Below are positions 33,948 to 43,590 of a DNA stretch of 64,000 nt, piece by piece (the stretch's first letter is position 1; each line of letters begins with the position of its first letter). This DNA is from Pantoea alhagi (GTDB lineage: Bacteria > Pseudomonadota > Gammaproteobacteria > Enterobacterales > Enterobacteriaceae). Location of the stretch: NCBI RefSeq assembly GCF_002101395.1, contig NZ_CP019706.1, forward strand, positions 3,286,001-3,350,000, read 5' to 3'. A program made the translations under genes and the position numbers. Below the pieces are notes generated by a model that was given only the letters and a program-made list of their open reading frames with translations, made no database searches and had not been told where the DNA came from.

Positions 33948-36900
33948 TTAGCCAATCGTCATCAGGCTGGCGTTTCCTCCCGCCGCAGCGGTATTGACGC
34001 TCAGCGAGCGTTCAATTAACAGCCGCTCCAGCAGCAGATTGGTTTCGCCACGGGCAAAGCCCTGCACTGAAACGATCGCGCCGCCGCGTGCGGCAATCTT
34101 CTCGCACAGCAAACGCAGCTGATCGGCGTCGCCGTGATAGATCACCGCATCATAGTGCTGTTCCTGAGCCAGCGGATCATGGGCGAAGTCGATATGTGCA
34201 CGCACTTTCTCCGGCAGCGACTGCGCCAGCTTACGATGCAGCTCATCATCCTGCCACAAAGCGCGACTGCCGACGCTGGTCACCGCTGCCAGCTGTACCA
34301 GCGCATCCTGCTCGTTATCCGCCAGACAGAGCACGCGCTCGCGTGGCAGCAGAATATAGGTATTGCGCTCGCCGGTTGGGCCCGGCAGCAAGCGTACCGT
34401 GCCGCCCTGCGCCAGTTTTTCATAGCGGGCGCAAACTTCCGCCAGCTGCGGCTGCGCGTTGGCCCAGTCGCTCAGCGCTTTGTGCGCTTCGATAAGGGCA
34501 GGGCGCAGTGTGGCATCAAGCGTCTGTTCGGCATCGTGACGATCGAGCGTGACCTGCAGCGCATTATCCGGACGATGCGACAACAGACGATAGAGGTAAA
34601 GCGGGCCACCTGCTTTCGGGCCGGTACCTGACAAGCCTTCGCCGCCGAACGGTTGTACGCCAACCACTGCGCCAACCATATTACGGTTAACGTACAGGTT
34701 ACCAACTTTCGCACGCTGGGTTACCTGACCGATAGTTTCATCGATACGGGTATGCACGCCCAGCGTTAAGCCATAACCAGAAGCATTGATTTGCTCAATC
34801 AGCTGCGGCAGTGAGCTGCGCGTATAACGCACCACATGCAATACCGGACCAAAAATCTCTTTATCCAGTTCATCGATACTGTTCAGCTCAATCAGCGTCG
34901 GCTTAATAAAGGTGCCCTGCGTCCACTCTTTGCTGTCCTGCTGATTCTCCTGTACCGCCTGGAACACCGTTAGCCCTTTGGCGCGCATCGCCTGAATATG
35001 ACGCTCAATATTCTCTTTCGCCTCGGCATCAATTACCGGACCGATATCGGTTGAGAGGCGTTCAGGATTACCCATACGGCATTCCGCCATCGCGCCTCGC
35101 AGCATCTTCAACGTATGCTCGGCGGCGTCCTCCTGGATGCAAAGCAGGCGCAGCGCCGAACAGCGTTGGCCCGCGCTGTCATAAGCAGAGGAGACGATAT
35201 CCAGTACCACCTGCTCGGTCAGCGCGGAGGAGTCGACAATCATCGCGTTCATTCCGCCGGTTTCGGCAATCAGCGGCGTTGGGCGGCCCTGTGGATCGAG
35301 GCGTCCGGCCAGGTTACGTTGTAACAAACTCGCCACCGCGGTCGAGCCGGTAAACATGACGCCGCGCACCCGATCGTCGCCGGTCAACTGGGCGCCTACG
35401 GTCTCGCCGAGGCCCGGCAGTAGCTGGATCACGCCAGCCGGCACGCCCGCTTCAAGCAGAATGCGTACTGCCTGAGCGGCAATCAGCGGCGTTTGCTCTG
35501 CGGGTTTCGCCAGCACGCTGTTGCCCGCCGCCAGGGCGGCGGCAATCTGTCCGGTAAAGATCGCCAGCGGGAAGTTCCACGGGCTGATACAGACCACCGG
35601 CCCTAATGGACGATGGGTTTCATTATCAAAGTCGCTGCTTACCAGGCCGGCATAGTAATAGAGGAAATCGACCGCTTCGCGCACTTCAGCAATCGCGTTA
35701 CTGAAGGTTTTACCCGCTTCGCGCACCAGGATGCCGATAAGCGTCTGCATCTGACCTTCCATCAGTTCAGCGGCGCGCTCCAGAATAGCGGCGCGCTCCT
35801 GCGCTGGGGTGGCAAACCAGATTGGACCAGCATTCACCGACGCCTCCAGCGCCTGTGCGACCTCCTGCTCGCTGGCTTCACGCACTTCGCCCACCCGGTC
35901 GGAAGGATCGGCCGGGTTCAGTACCGGGCGGTATTCACCCTGGCCCAGCTCTCCTTCAATCATCGGTTCGGCACGCCATAAATGCGCGGCGCTGCTTAAC
36001 AGGGCGCTGGAGAGTGACGCCAGGCGATGTTCGTTAGCTAAATCCAGTCCGGCGGAGTTGGGGCGTTTATCACCATACAGATCGCGTGGCAGCGGAATTT
36101 TCGGATGCGGCAAACCAATGGCACCTTCCGTTGCGGCCAGACGCTCAACTTGCTGAACCGGATCGGCCACCAGCTCATCCAGCGGCAGGGTTTTATCCGC
36201 GATACGGTTAACAAACGAGGTATTAGCGCCATTTTCCAGCAGACGACGCACCAGGTAAGCCAGCAGGGTTTCATGGGTGCCGACCGGTGCATAGATACGG
36301 CACGGGCGGTTCAGCTTGCCATCAGCGGTTTTGCCCACCACCTGCTCATACAGCGGCTCGCCCATGCCGTGCAGACACTGAAACTCATACTGACCGGGAT
36401 AATAGTTATTGCCCGCCAGATGATAGATCGCCGCCAGGCTGTGGGCATTATGGGTGGCGAACTGCGGATAAATCAGGTTAGGCACAGCCAGCAGCTTGCG
36501 GGCGCAGGCCAGGTAAGAGATATCGGTGTAGACCTTGCGGGTATAGACCGGGTAGCCTTCCAGCCCTTCGACCTGCGCGCGTTTGATTTCGCTGTCCCAG
36601 TAAGCGCCTTTTACCAGACGAATCATCAGACGACGACGGCTGCGCTGCGCCAGATCGATCAGTGCGTCAATCACAAACGGACAACGCTTCTGATAAGCCT
36701 GAATAACGAAGCCGATGCCGTTCCAGCCTTCCAGTTCCGGCTCGAAGCAGAGTTTTTCCAGCAGATCGAGTGACAGCTCCAGACGATCCGCCTCTTCGGC
36801 ATCAATATTAATCCCGATATCGTAAGAACGCGCCAGCAGCGTCAACGATTTAAGAATAGGGTAGAGCTCTTCCATAACGCGCGAGTATTGCGCGCGGCTG

Positions 36901-37898
36901 TAGCGTGGATGCAGCGCAGAAAGCTTGATCGAAATCCCCGGGCCTTCATAAATACCGCGCCCGTTGGAGGCTTTGCCAATGGCATGGATCGCCTGCTGAT
37001 AAGAGAGCAGATACGCTTTCGCATCGCTGGCGGTCAGCGCCGCTTCGCCCAGCATATCGTAAGAGTAGCGGAAGCCTTTTTCTTCCAGTTTACGGGCATT
37101 GGCCAGCGCTTCTGCGATGGTTTCGCCGGTAACAAACTGCTCGCCCATCAAACGCATCGCCATATCCACGCCTTTGCGGATCAGCGGCTCGCCGCTTTTA
37201 CTGATAATACGGTTAAGGGAGCGCGACAGGTTGGCTTCATTATGCGTTGCGACCAGACGGCCGGTAAACAGCAGACCCCAGGTGGCGGCATTCACAAACA
37301 GCGAAGGACTGCGGCCCAGATGCGCCTGCCAGTTGCCGTTGCTGATTTTATCGCGGATCAGCGCATCGCGTGTCGGCTTATCGGGGATGCGCAGCAGCGC
37401 TTCCGCCAGACACATCAGCGCCACACCTTCCTGAGAAGATAACGAGAACTCCTGTAGCAGGCTTTGCACCATTCCGGCGCGTCCGGTTGCCCCTTTTTGG
37501 TGCCTCAGCTTATCCGCCAGCGACCACGCAAGCTGATGGGCTTTTTCTGCCAGCGGGGCAGGTAAACGCGCCTGCTCCAGCATCATTGAGACGGCTTCAG
37601 GTTCCGGGCGACGCCAGGCAGAGGTAATGGCTGCACGGGTAACCGTTTGTGGCAGGATCTGTTCAGCGAAATCAAGAAACGGCTGATGCGGCTCTTCCGG
37701 CAATGCCTCTTCTGATTCATTTGCTGCTGCCTGCAGCGGATATTCAGCGGGCTGCGTGCCCTGTTCCAGCTGCTCAAGATAGTTAAAAATCGCTTGTTTG
37801 ATCAGCCAGTGCGGGGTGCGATCGATATGTTGTGCAGCCTGTTTGATTCTTTCGCGGGTGGCTTCATCCAGTTTGACACCCATTGTCGTCGTTGCCAT
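33948..37898 (-). CDS. putA: Trifunctional proline utilisation protein PutA
   Basis: A 1316-residue protein with three parts. Residues 1-47 form a ribbon-helix-helix DNA-binding domain (TTTMGVKLDEATRERIKQAAQHI). About 85-610 is the FAD-dependent proline dehydrogenase (LGEAALTASDAKAY, RLVKGAYWD, YAPVGTHETLLAYLVRRLLENGANTSF). About 650-1120 is the NAD-dependent L-glutamate gamma-semialdehyde dehydrogenase with catalytic Glu in ETGGMN and Cys in AGQRCSALR. It oxidises proline to glutamate on the inner membrane and, without proline, represses putA and putP. It is divergent from putP across a region with PutA-type sites. Confidence 0.98.
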   Translation of the reverse strand: MATTTMGVKLDEATRERIKQAAQHIDRTPHWLIKQAIFNYLEQLEQGTQPAEYPLQAAANESEEALPEEPHQPFLDFAEQILPQTVTRAAITSAWRRPEPEAVSMMLEQARLPAPLAEKAHQLAWSLADKLRHQKGATGRAGMVQSLLQEFSLSSQEGVALMCLAEALLRIPDKPTRDALIRDKISNGNWQAHLGRSPSLFVNAATWGLLFTGRLVATHNEANLSRSLNRIISKSGEPLIRKGVDMAMRLMGEQFVTGETIAEALANARKLEEKGFRYSYDMLGEAALTASDAKAYLLSYQQAIHAIGKASNGRGIYEGPGISIKLSALHPRYSRAQYSRVMEELYPILKSLTLLARSYDIGINIDAEEADRLELSLDLLEKLCFEPELEGWNGIGFVIQAYQKRCPFVIDALIDLAQRSRRRLMIRLVKGAYWDSEIKRAQVEGLEGYPVYTRKVYTDISYLACARKLLAVPNLIYPQFATHNAHSLAAIYHLAGNNYYPGQYEFQCLHGMGEPLYEQVVGKTADGKLNRPCRIYAPVGTHETLLAYLVRRLLENGANTSFVNRIADKTLPLDELVADPVQQVERLAATEGAIGLPHPKIPLPRDLYGDKRPNSAGLDLANEHRLASLSSALLSSAAHLWRAEPMIEGELGQGEYRPVLNPADPSDRVGEVREASEQEVAQALEASVNAGPIWFATPAQERAAILERAAELMEGQMQTLIGILVREAGKTFSNAIAEVREAVDFLYYYAGLVSSDFDNETHRPLGPVVCISPWNFPLAIFTGQIAAALAAGNSVLAKPAEQTPLIAAQAVRILLEAGVPAGVIQLLPGLGETVGAQLTGDDRVRGVMFTGSTAVASLLQRNLAGRLDPQGRPTPLIAETGGMNAMIVDSSALTEQVVLDIVSSAYDSAGQRCSALRLLCIQEDAAEHTLKMLRGAMAECRMGNPERLSTDIGPVIDAEAKENIERHIQAMRAKGLTVFQAVQENQQDSKEWTQGTFIKPTLIELNSIDELDKEIFGPVLHVVRYTRSSLPQLIEQINASGYGLTLGVHTRIDETIGQVTQRAKVGNLYVNRNMVGAVVGVQPFGGEGLSGTGPKAGGPLYLYRLLSHRPDNALQVTLDRHDAEQTLDATLRPALIEAHKALSDWANAQPQLAEVCARYEKLAQGGTVRLLPGPTGERNTYILLPRERVLCLADNEQDALVQLAAVTSVGSRALWQDDELHRKLAQSLPEKVRAHIDFAHDPLAQEQHYDAVIYHGDADQLRLLCEKIAARGGAIVSVQGFARGETNLLLERLLIERSLSVNTAAAGGNASLMTIG

Positions 37899-38331
37899 GC
37901 CTTAAACGCTCCTCAAAACCTTATATCACCGTTGTATGGCGCAATATCACCCATGTTGCAACTTTGTGCAACCGTGTTAATTGTGAGCCTGTTAACACTC
38001 CGCGCAAACGCCAAATTGTTAAATCTGCGAAAGCGGCATGGATATTGCTGCAAATTCCTCGCCATCTTTGCGAAAGCCCGAATTTTCTGAAGTTGGCGCG
38101 GTTGCGATCAGGGTGCTACTGATTGAAACGTGACCTGGTGCAACCTTCTGAAATTCTGATAACCAGAGGGAGTGAATTCAGTGTAACAGCTGTGTTAAAT
38201 GTTGTGCGTTATGAACCTTTCCGGCAGGATAGCGCGCCAAAGATAAGTTTTTAATAAAAACCGCTGCGTTCCGGCGGTGAAGACAGGGCAAATAACCCTC
38301 TGCTTAATACCGATAATAAATGGAGAACCTG
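37899..38331. promoter_or_regulatory. putA-putP divergent control region with PutA-type operators
   Basis: 433 bases between the divergent genes. The PutA recognition hexamer GTTGCA occurs at 37955-37960 and, inverted (TGCAAC), at 37967-37972 and 38139-38144; a one-mismatch GTTGCG lies at 38101-38106. In E. coli several such hexamers are bound by the PutA ribbon-helix-helix domain. The close pair near putA forms an inverted repeat with a 6-base spacer. Promoters for both genes must lie here. Confidence 0.75.
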
Positions 38332-39816
38332 ATGACAGTAAGCACACCGATGTTGGTGACATTCATCATCTATATTCTTGGCATGGTGTTGATTGGCTTT
38401 ATAGCCTGGCGCTCAACCAAAAATTTCGATGACTACATTCTTGGGGGGCGTAGTCTGGGCAGCCTGGTTACCGCACTTTCAGCGGGCGCATCGGATATGA
38501 GCGGCTGGCTGCTGATGGGGTTGCCCGGCGCTATCTTTTTGTCAGGAATTTCAGAAAGCTGGATTGCCATCGGGCTAATTATCGGTGCCTGGCTGAACTG
38601 GAAAATTGTAGCGGGTCGCCTGCGCGTACAAACTGAACATCACAATAACGCCCTGACGCTGCCTGATTTCTTTACCAGCCGCTTCGAGGATCGCAGCAAG
38701 CTGCTACGGATTATCTCCGCCATCGTTATTCTGGTTTTCTTTACCATCTACTGTGCATCCGGCATTGTGGCCGGGGCGCGCCTGTTTGAAAGCACCTTTG
38801 GTATGAGCTACGAAACGGCACTGTGGGCCGGAGCGGCCGCCACTATTCTTTATACCTTTGTAGGTGGTTTCCTTGCGGTAAGCTGGACCGATACCGTGCA
38901 GGCAAGTTTGATGTTTTTCGCTCTGCTGTTAACGCCGATTATGGTGATTATCGCCGTGGGCGGCTTTGAAGATTCTCTGCGGGTGATTGAAGCGAAAAGC
39001 CTGGAAAACATCGATATGCTGAAAGGGCTGAACTTTGTTGCGGTAATTTCGCTGCTGGGCTGGGGCCTGGGCTATTTTGGTCAGCCGCATATTCTGGCGC
39101 GTTTTATGGCAGCCGACTCGCATCGCTCGATCCGTACCGCACGACGTATCGGTATGGCATGGATGATCCTCTGTCTGGGCGGCGCGGTCGCGGTGGGCTT
39201 TTTTGGCATCGCCTGGTTCCAGAGCCATCCGGAACAGGCGGCTGGCGTAAGTGAAAACGGCGAGCGCGTCTTTATCGAGCTGGCGCGTCTTCTGTTTAAC
39301 CCGTGGATCGCCGGCATTCTGCTTTCGGCTATCCTGGCGGCGGTGATGTCTACCCTAAGCTGCCAGCTGCTGGTCTGCTCCAGCGCGCTGACGGAAGATC
39401 TTTATAAAGGTCTGCTGCGTCAAAACGCCAGTCAGAAAGAGCTGGTCTGGTTTGGCCGTATGATGGTGCTGGTGGTGGCTCTGATTGCTATTGCGCTGGC
39501 CTCTAATCCTGAGAACCGTGTTCTGGGGCTGGTGAGTTATGCCTGGGCGGGTTTCGGCGCCGCGTTTGGTCCGGTAGTGCTGTTCTCGGTCTGCTGGAAA
39601 CGCACCACGCGCAACGGCGCGCTGGTGGGCATGGTAATTGGCGCGCTGACGGTGCTGGTATGGAAACATTACGGCTGGCTGGGTCTGTACGAAATCATCC
39701 CTGGCTTCCTGTTTGCCAGCATCGCGATCTACGTTGTGAGCCTGATGGGGCGTGCGCCCTCTGCTGAAGCGCAGGCGCGTTTCGATGCGGCCGACGCAGA
39801 ATATAAATCGCATTAA
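38332..39816 (+). CDS. putP: Sodium/proline symporter PutP
   Basis: A 494-residue member of the solute:sodium symporter family, very close to E. coli PutP throughout (LVTFIIYILGMVLIGFIAWRSTKNFDDYILGGRSLG, GASDMSGWLLMGLPGA). Helix 2 with Asp55-type and Ser/Gly residues of the sodium site is intact. The frame opens at ATG 38320, but GGAG sits inside that stretch and is ideally placed for ATG 38332, giving MTVSTPML as in E. coli. It imports proline with sodium for PutA. Confidence 0.97.
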   Translation: MTVSTPMLVTFIIYILGMVLIGFIAWRSTKNFDDYILGGRSLGSLVTALSAGASDMSGWLLMGLPGAIFLSGISESWIAIGLIIGAWLNWKIVAGRLRVQTEHHNNALTLPDFFTSRFEDRSKLLRIISAIVILVFFTIYCASGIVAGARLFESTFGMSYETALWAGAAATILYTFVGGFLAVSWTDTVQASLMFFALLLTPIMVIIAVGGFEDSLRVIEAKSLENIDMLKGLNFVAVISLLGWGLGYFGQPHILARFMAADSHRSIRTARRIGMAWMILCLGGAVAVGFFGIAWFQSHPEQAAGVSENGERVFIELARLLFNPWIAGILLSAILAAVMSTLSCQLLVCSSALTEDLYKGLLRQNASQKELVWFGRMMVLVVALIAIALASNPENRVLGLVSYAWAGFGAAFGPVVLFSVCWKRTTRNGALVGMVIGALTVLVWKHYGWLGLYEIIPGFLFASIAIYVVSLMGRAPSAEAQARFDAADAEYKSH

Positions 39817-39867
39817 TTTCCCCGGGCCGACAGGCCCGATGACCTTACAGGAATATTTCCTCTGATC

Positions 39868-39894
39868 GCGGCCTGCCTGTTTATGGCAGGCCGC
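39868..39894 (+). terminator. Probable terminator hairpin after putP
   Basis: GCGGCCTGCC-TGTTTA-TGGCAGGCCGC stem-loop. The following ACTGTTTCTG is only partly T-rich. Confidence 0.6.
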
Positions 39895-39938
39895 ACTGTT
39901 TCTGCTGCATTCCCCTTTTGCTCAGGGCAGGGCAGAGG

Positions 39939-41402
39939 CTACTTTCCGCTCGCCTGATGGCGCAGACGTGTAATCAATTGCTGTAACCGCTCTATCGCCG
40001 GAACAAACTGCGAGGCTGAGGTATTGCCGTAGCCCAGCACCAGCCCGTACCGGACACGGTTTTTATCAAGATAAAACTGACTTAACGGGGCGGGCGCCAG
40101 CTGATACTGACGCGCCTGTCGGGCCAGCATGACATCATCAATAGCATTAAGCGTGATGGTAAGATGCAGGCCGCCGTTTCCGCCAGTAATGGTGAACGGC
40201 TCGGTTAGATGATTCGCCAGCGCTGCGCGTAGCTGTTGCTGCCGTTTGCGATAGAGACGGCGCATCGCCGCAAGATGACGCGCATAGTGTCCCTCTTCGA
40301 TGAATCGCGCCAGCGCGCGCTGTTCCGCCCGGTGCCCGCCGCGCAGCAGTGCGCCCACCACAGGCCGCGCCGCCAACGCCAGAGCGGGCGGCAACACGAT
40401 AAATCCGGTGCGCAGTGCCGGAAACAGGGTTTTGCTAAATGTACCAAGATAGATTACCGGCGCATCAGGCTGCATGCCTGCCATGGCCGGTATGGGCGCG
40501 TTGTCGTAGCGAAACTCACTGTCGTAATCATCTTCAACAATCCAGGCGTGATGTTGCCGCGCAAACGTCAGCAGCGCCAGGCGACGGGCGGCGCTGAGCA
40601 CAGCTCCGGTGGGATACTGGTTCGATGGCGAAGTGAAAATTATTCGGGGCGGTAAGGCAGTGAAATTAGCAAAGCACAGCCCTTCATTGTCTACAGGGAT
40701 CGCTTCAGGCACCAATCCTGCCGCAGTAAACGCGCTTTTCACCCCCAGATAACCGGGATCTTCAATCCAGGCGCTTTCGCCCGGCTGCGTCAGCAAACGT
40801 GCGCACAGGCTTAGCCCCTCCAGCGCGCCTTCAGTAATAATAATCTGCGAAGCGTCGCAGTGAATGCCGCGCGCCAGCGCCAGATGTCGTGCAATTGCCA
40901 CCCGCAGCGACCATTCGCCTGCTGCATCGCCATAGCCCAACAGCGTGCAACTTTCTTCATGCAGAACGCGAGTGAGTAAACGACGCCAGAGCGGCAGTGG
41001 AAAGTAGTTGAGAGCGGGCGTACCGGGCGTAAAAAGCAAAGGCGGCGAATCGCGCTGGCTGCCAGACGGAAGCTGCATCAGATGCGCTGGCAAGGAAACG
41101 CTGTTGGTATTCACCGAAAAAGTATTTTGCGCCGCCAGTGTCGCAACCTGCGAACCCTTGCGGTCGCGTAGCAGATAGCCCTCCAGCGCCAGCTGTTCCA
41201 GCGCGCCGTTAACCGTATTGCGCGATAGCGTTAGTCGTTGCGCGATGGTACGCGATCCTGGCAGGCGGCTTCGGGCCTGTAGCTTTCCTGCAAGGATGGC
41301 ATCACGTAAAGCATGGTACAGCGCACGCTGGCGGGTTACGCCGCCTCGCTGTGCCAGCGCATTTTCAAGCAGCGTATAAAAAGCGTCGTCGGGAATATTC
41401 AT
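39939..41402 (-). CDS. MocR/PdxR-type GntR regulator with aminotransferase domain
   Basis: A 487-residue chimeric regulator. Residues 10-80 are a GntR winged helix (ALYHALRDAILAGKLQARSRLPGSRTIAQRLTLSRNTV); the rest is a fold-type I aminotransferase-like domain with the PLP lysine in YLGTFSKTLFPALRTGF and EDDYDSEFRYD. Family members bind PLP and regulate vitamin B6, GABA, taurine or amino acid genes. I start at ATG 41402 (CAGGAG upstream); the longer frame starts with a weak codon. It is divergent from a GNAT gene, with an inverted repeat between, so it probably controls both. Confidence 0.9.
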   Translation of the reverse strand: MNIPDDAFYTLLENALAQRGGVTRQRALYHALRDAILAGKLQARSRLPGSRTIAQRLTLSRNTVNGALEQLALEGYLLRDRKGSQVATLAAQNTFSVNTNSVSLPAHLMQLPSGSQRDSPPLLFTPGTPALNYFPLPLWRRLLTRVLHEESCTLLGYGDAAGEWSLRVAIARHLALARGIHCDASQIIITEGALEGLSLCARLLTQPGESAWIEDPGYLGVKSAFTAAGLVPEAIPVDNEGLCFANFTALPPRIIFTSPSNQYPTGAVLSAARRLALLTFARQHHAWIVEDDYDSEFRYDNAPIPAMAGMQPDAPVIYLGTFSKTLFPALRTGFIVLPPALALAARPVVGALLRGGHRAEQRALARFIEEGHYARHLAAMRRLYRKRQQQLRAALANHLTEPFTITGGNGGLHLTITLNAIDDVMLARQARQYQLAPAPLSQFYLDKNRVRYGLVLGYGNTSASQFVPAIERLQQLITRLRHQASGK

Positions 41403-41414
41403 CACATCTCCTGG

Positions 41415-41435
41415 TGGTACCATAAAAACGTACCA
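41415..41435. promoter_or_regulatory. Inverted repeat, candidate MocR operator
   Basis: TGGTAC (41415-41420) and GTACCA (41430-41435), a perfect inverted repeat with 9 bases between, in the 99-base gap between the MocR gene and the GNAT gene. A further GTACC lies near 41459. MocR regulators commonly bind such repeats in the divergent gap. Confidence 0.55.
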
Positions 41436-41501
41436 CTGTGGCGCTTTTTAAGGAACCAGTACCTTTATATGCTCTGCCTCTCTAACAGCTAAGGAGGCAT
41501 A

Positions 41502-42218
41502 ATGCATCACTATAATGAATTTGGTCAGCCAGTTGGCGAGCCGTTATCTGACTGGCAGCCGCGCCCACATCCGCAACGCACGCAGCTTGAGGGCCGCCTC
41601 TGCCGCCTGGAACCGCTAAACATGACCCATGCGCAGACATTGTACGCCGCGTTTCAGCAGGCACCCGATGCCCGCGACTGGACATGGCTGCTGCGGGAGC
41701 CTGACAACAGCAACGCCAGTTTTGCCGCCTGGGTAAAGAGCGTGGAAAATCTCAACGATCCGCTTCACTTTGCGGTAATTGATAAACAGAACATGATGCC
41801 TGTCGGATCACTGGCGCTGATGCGGATCGATCCTGTGAATGGCGTGACGGAAGTGGGGCATGTTCATTTTTCACCGCTGTTAACCCGCACGGCAATGGGG
41901 ACCGAGGCACAGTGGCTGCTGATGCGTTATGCCTTCGAGACGCTGGGCTATCGCCGCTATGAATGGAAATGCAACAGTCTGAATGAAGCTTCTCGTCGTG
42001 CTGCGTTACGGTTGGGCTTTCAGTATGAAGGGCGTTTTCGCCAGGCGCTGGTGACAAAAGGCCGTAACCGCGACACCGACTGGTTTTCTGTTATCGATAA
42101 AGAGTGGCCGGAAGTGGATATGGCGCTACGCAGCTGGCTTGCGCCGGAGAATTTTGATGCCGCAGGCCGTCAGCGGTGCTCGCTGCAAAGCCTGCGAGCG
42201 CAATCCGCTACGCGGTAG
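41502..42218 (+). CDS. GNAT family N-acetyltransferase
   Basis: A 238-residue acetyltransferase of the RimJ/RimL-like group. It has the strand-helix core ...LEGRLCRLEPLNMTHAQTLYAAF, PVGSLALMRIDPVNGVTEVGHVHFSP, then a degenerate acetyl-CoA loop (TRTAMGTEAQWLLMRYAFETLGYRRYEWKCNSLNEASRRAALRLGFQYEG). The last block is diagnostic for this subfamily. The acceptor is unknown. AAGGAGG precedes ATG 41502. Divergent from the MocR-type regulator, which probably controls it; if so, the substrate may be an amine or amino acid. Confidence 0.87.
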   Translation: MHHYNEFGQPVGEPLSDWQPRPHPQRTQLEGRLCRLEPLNMTHAQTLYAAFQQAPDARDWTWLLREPDNSNASFAAWVKSVENLNDPLHFAVIDKQNMMPVGSLALMRIDPVNGVTEVGHVHFSPLLTRTAMGTEAQWLLMRYAFETLGYRRYEWKCNSLNEASRRAALRLGFQYEGRFRQALVTKGRNRDTDWFSVIDKEWPEVDMALRSWLAPENFDAAGRQRCSLQSLRAQSATR

Positions 42219-42282
42219 TTGAGCGTGTTGATACCCCCGGGGAAGCCCTCGCCCCAGGGGGCGTGGATAACAGTGGATAGAG

Positions 42283-42909
42283 CTACAGCGTTTTTGCCAC
42301 CATGCCGATGGCCGCCAGCAACATAATCACGCCCGCAGAGCGGAATAGCAGGCGCTGCGCTTCAGCGCTGGTAAGGAAATGGCGTATCTTAAGCGCCGCG
42401 AGGATAAATACGGCACCGACTGCCAACAGCACGAAAATGGTCAGCGGCACCAGCATCATGCCCCAAATCTGCAACGAGACGTTATCCAGCGAAATCACCA
42501 GCGGCAGGATCGCCAGATAAAAGGCGATAGTCTTCGGGTTGCCCAGCGTAATGGTCAGCCCGGAGAACCAGGCGGAGGCCAGCTGTTTACGCGTCGCCCG
42601 CTGATCGATATTGACCGCCTGCGGCTGATAGCGCCAGAACTGCCAGGCGAGACAGCATAAATAGAGCGAGGCCGCCCAGTTAATCAGGGTAAACAGCGAA
42701 GTGTAGTTATGGGCGATAACCGCCAGGCCAAACACCGCCACAGAGAGATAAATCAGGTCGCCCAGAATCAAACCGGTCAACATGGTGAAGCCCGTCACGG
42801 CACCGCCGCTAACGCTGCGGGCGACCAGGGCGGTCATCCCCGGACCTGGTATAGCAGCAGCTAATCCAAGCGCGGCGATATAAGAGAGGATTTGTGCAGT
42901 TCCCAGCAT
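42283..42909 (-). CDS. LysE/RhtB family amino acid exporter
   Basis: A 208-residue inner-membrane protein with six predicted helices. The family signature AAIPGPGMTALVARSVSGGAVTGF and the GNPKTIAFYLAILP segment are clear. Members export amino acids such as threonine, homoserine, lysine or leucine. It is downstream of the DUF2000 gene on the same strand. The Lrp-family gene at 43957, which reads away, is a plausible regulator of this cluster. Confidence 0.9.
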   Translation of the reverse strand: MLGTAQILSYIAALGLAAAIPGPGMTALVARSVSGGAVTGFTMLTGLILGDLIYLSVAVFGLAVIAHNYTSLFTLINWAASLYLCCLAWQFWRYQPQAVNIDQRATRKQLASAWFSGLTITLGNPKTIAFYLAILPLVISLDNVSLQIWGMMLVPLTIFVLLAVGAVFILAALKIRHFLTSAEAQRLLFRSAGVIMLLAAIGMVAKTL

Positions 42910-42911
42910 AG

Positions 42912-43055
42912 TTATTCCTGTTCAGAAAAAGAAAGATTGCGCCAGCAGGGCTTAAGGTCCAGATGTTCACGACACCGGTTAGCAAACGCGGTAGCGCCTT
43001 CTTCCTGCGGTCCCCAAACGGTGAGAGAGCGGAACGTCCGTGCCACCATCATCAT
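42912..43055 (-). CDS. Possible small or remnant ORF upstream of lysE-like gene (47 aa)
   Basis: An open frame ends (TAA 42912-42914) 2 bases before the LysE-type start and can begin at three successive ATG codons (43047-43055). The product MMMVARTFRSLTVWGPQEEG...CREHLDLKPCWRNLSFSEQE has normal amino acid composition. Open reading continues upstream about 20 codons without a start, so it may be the C-terminal remnant of a longer gene. No family is recognised. Confidence 0.35.
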   Translation of the reverse strand: MMMVARTFRSLTVWGPQEEGATAFANRCREHLDLKPCWRNLSFSEQE

Positions 43056-43150
43056 GTGGGCATGCTTCTTTGCCTGTACGCCGCTGCACAAAATAGCCAG
43101 CCTTTGCGATTAAGCTGCCTGTTTGATGGCGTTCGGCATGTTATGGCTTG

Positions 43151-43573
43151 TTATTTATAGAGCGGCAGGCTGCCTGTGATTTTGGTGATTTTCTTTTTCG
43201 GGCCGATAAGCCCAATGGCGACCAGCTCGATATTACTGCTGTTGACTGAAGAGATGCGTTCGCCATATTCATCATAGGTTTTACAGGACTGGGCCAGGGC
43301 GCTGAATGGCATAACATAGATCTCTTCATCATTTTCAGCCGTCTTTTGCAGTTCATGGATGACTTCGCCTGGCGCCAGCAGTACCGGGAGCGGCGCGTAA
43401 ATCACGCCCGGGTAATTGATGTTGTCCAGACTTTGCCTGTCCGGGCCTACCAGGTTTTCAACGGTGCGGCCAAAGCTAATGCCGATCACGCTCGCGGCGT
43501 TAATGGCAAGACCGGCGGGCAAATCTTTATCAATGACAATCGTGCAACGATGTTGGCTGGCATCAAATTTCAT
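43151..43573 (-). CDS. DUF2000 family protein
   Basis: A 140-residue soluble protein resembling DUF2000, a peptidyl-tRNA hydrolase-like fold of unknown role: CTIVIDKDLPAGLAINAASVIGISFG near the start and NINYPGVIYAPLPVL in the middle. The frame opens eight codons earlier, but ATG 43571-43573 has AGGAA upstream and matches the usual MKFD start. It lies between a truncated Dabb gene and the LysE exporter. Function unknown. Confidence 0.8.
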   Translation of the reverse strand: MKFDASQHRCTIVIDKDLPAGLAINAASVIGISFGRTVENLVGPDRQSLDNINYPGVIYAPLPVLLAPGEVIHELQKTAENDEEIYVMPFSALAQSCKTYDEYGERISSVNSSNIELVAIGLIGPKKKITKITGSLPLYK

Positions 43574-43590
43574 ATTCGGTTCCTGGTTTT

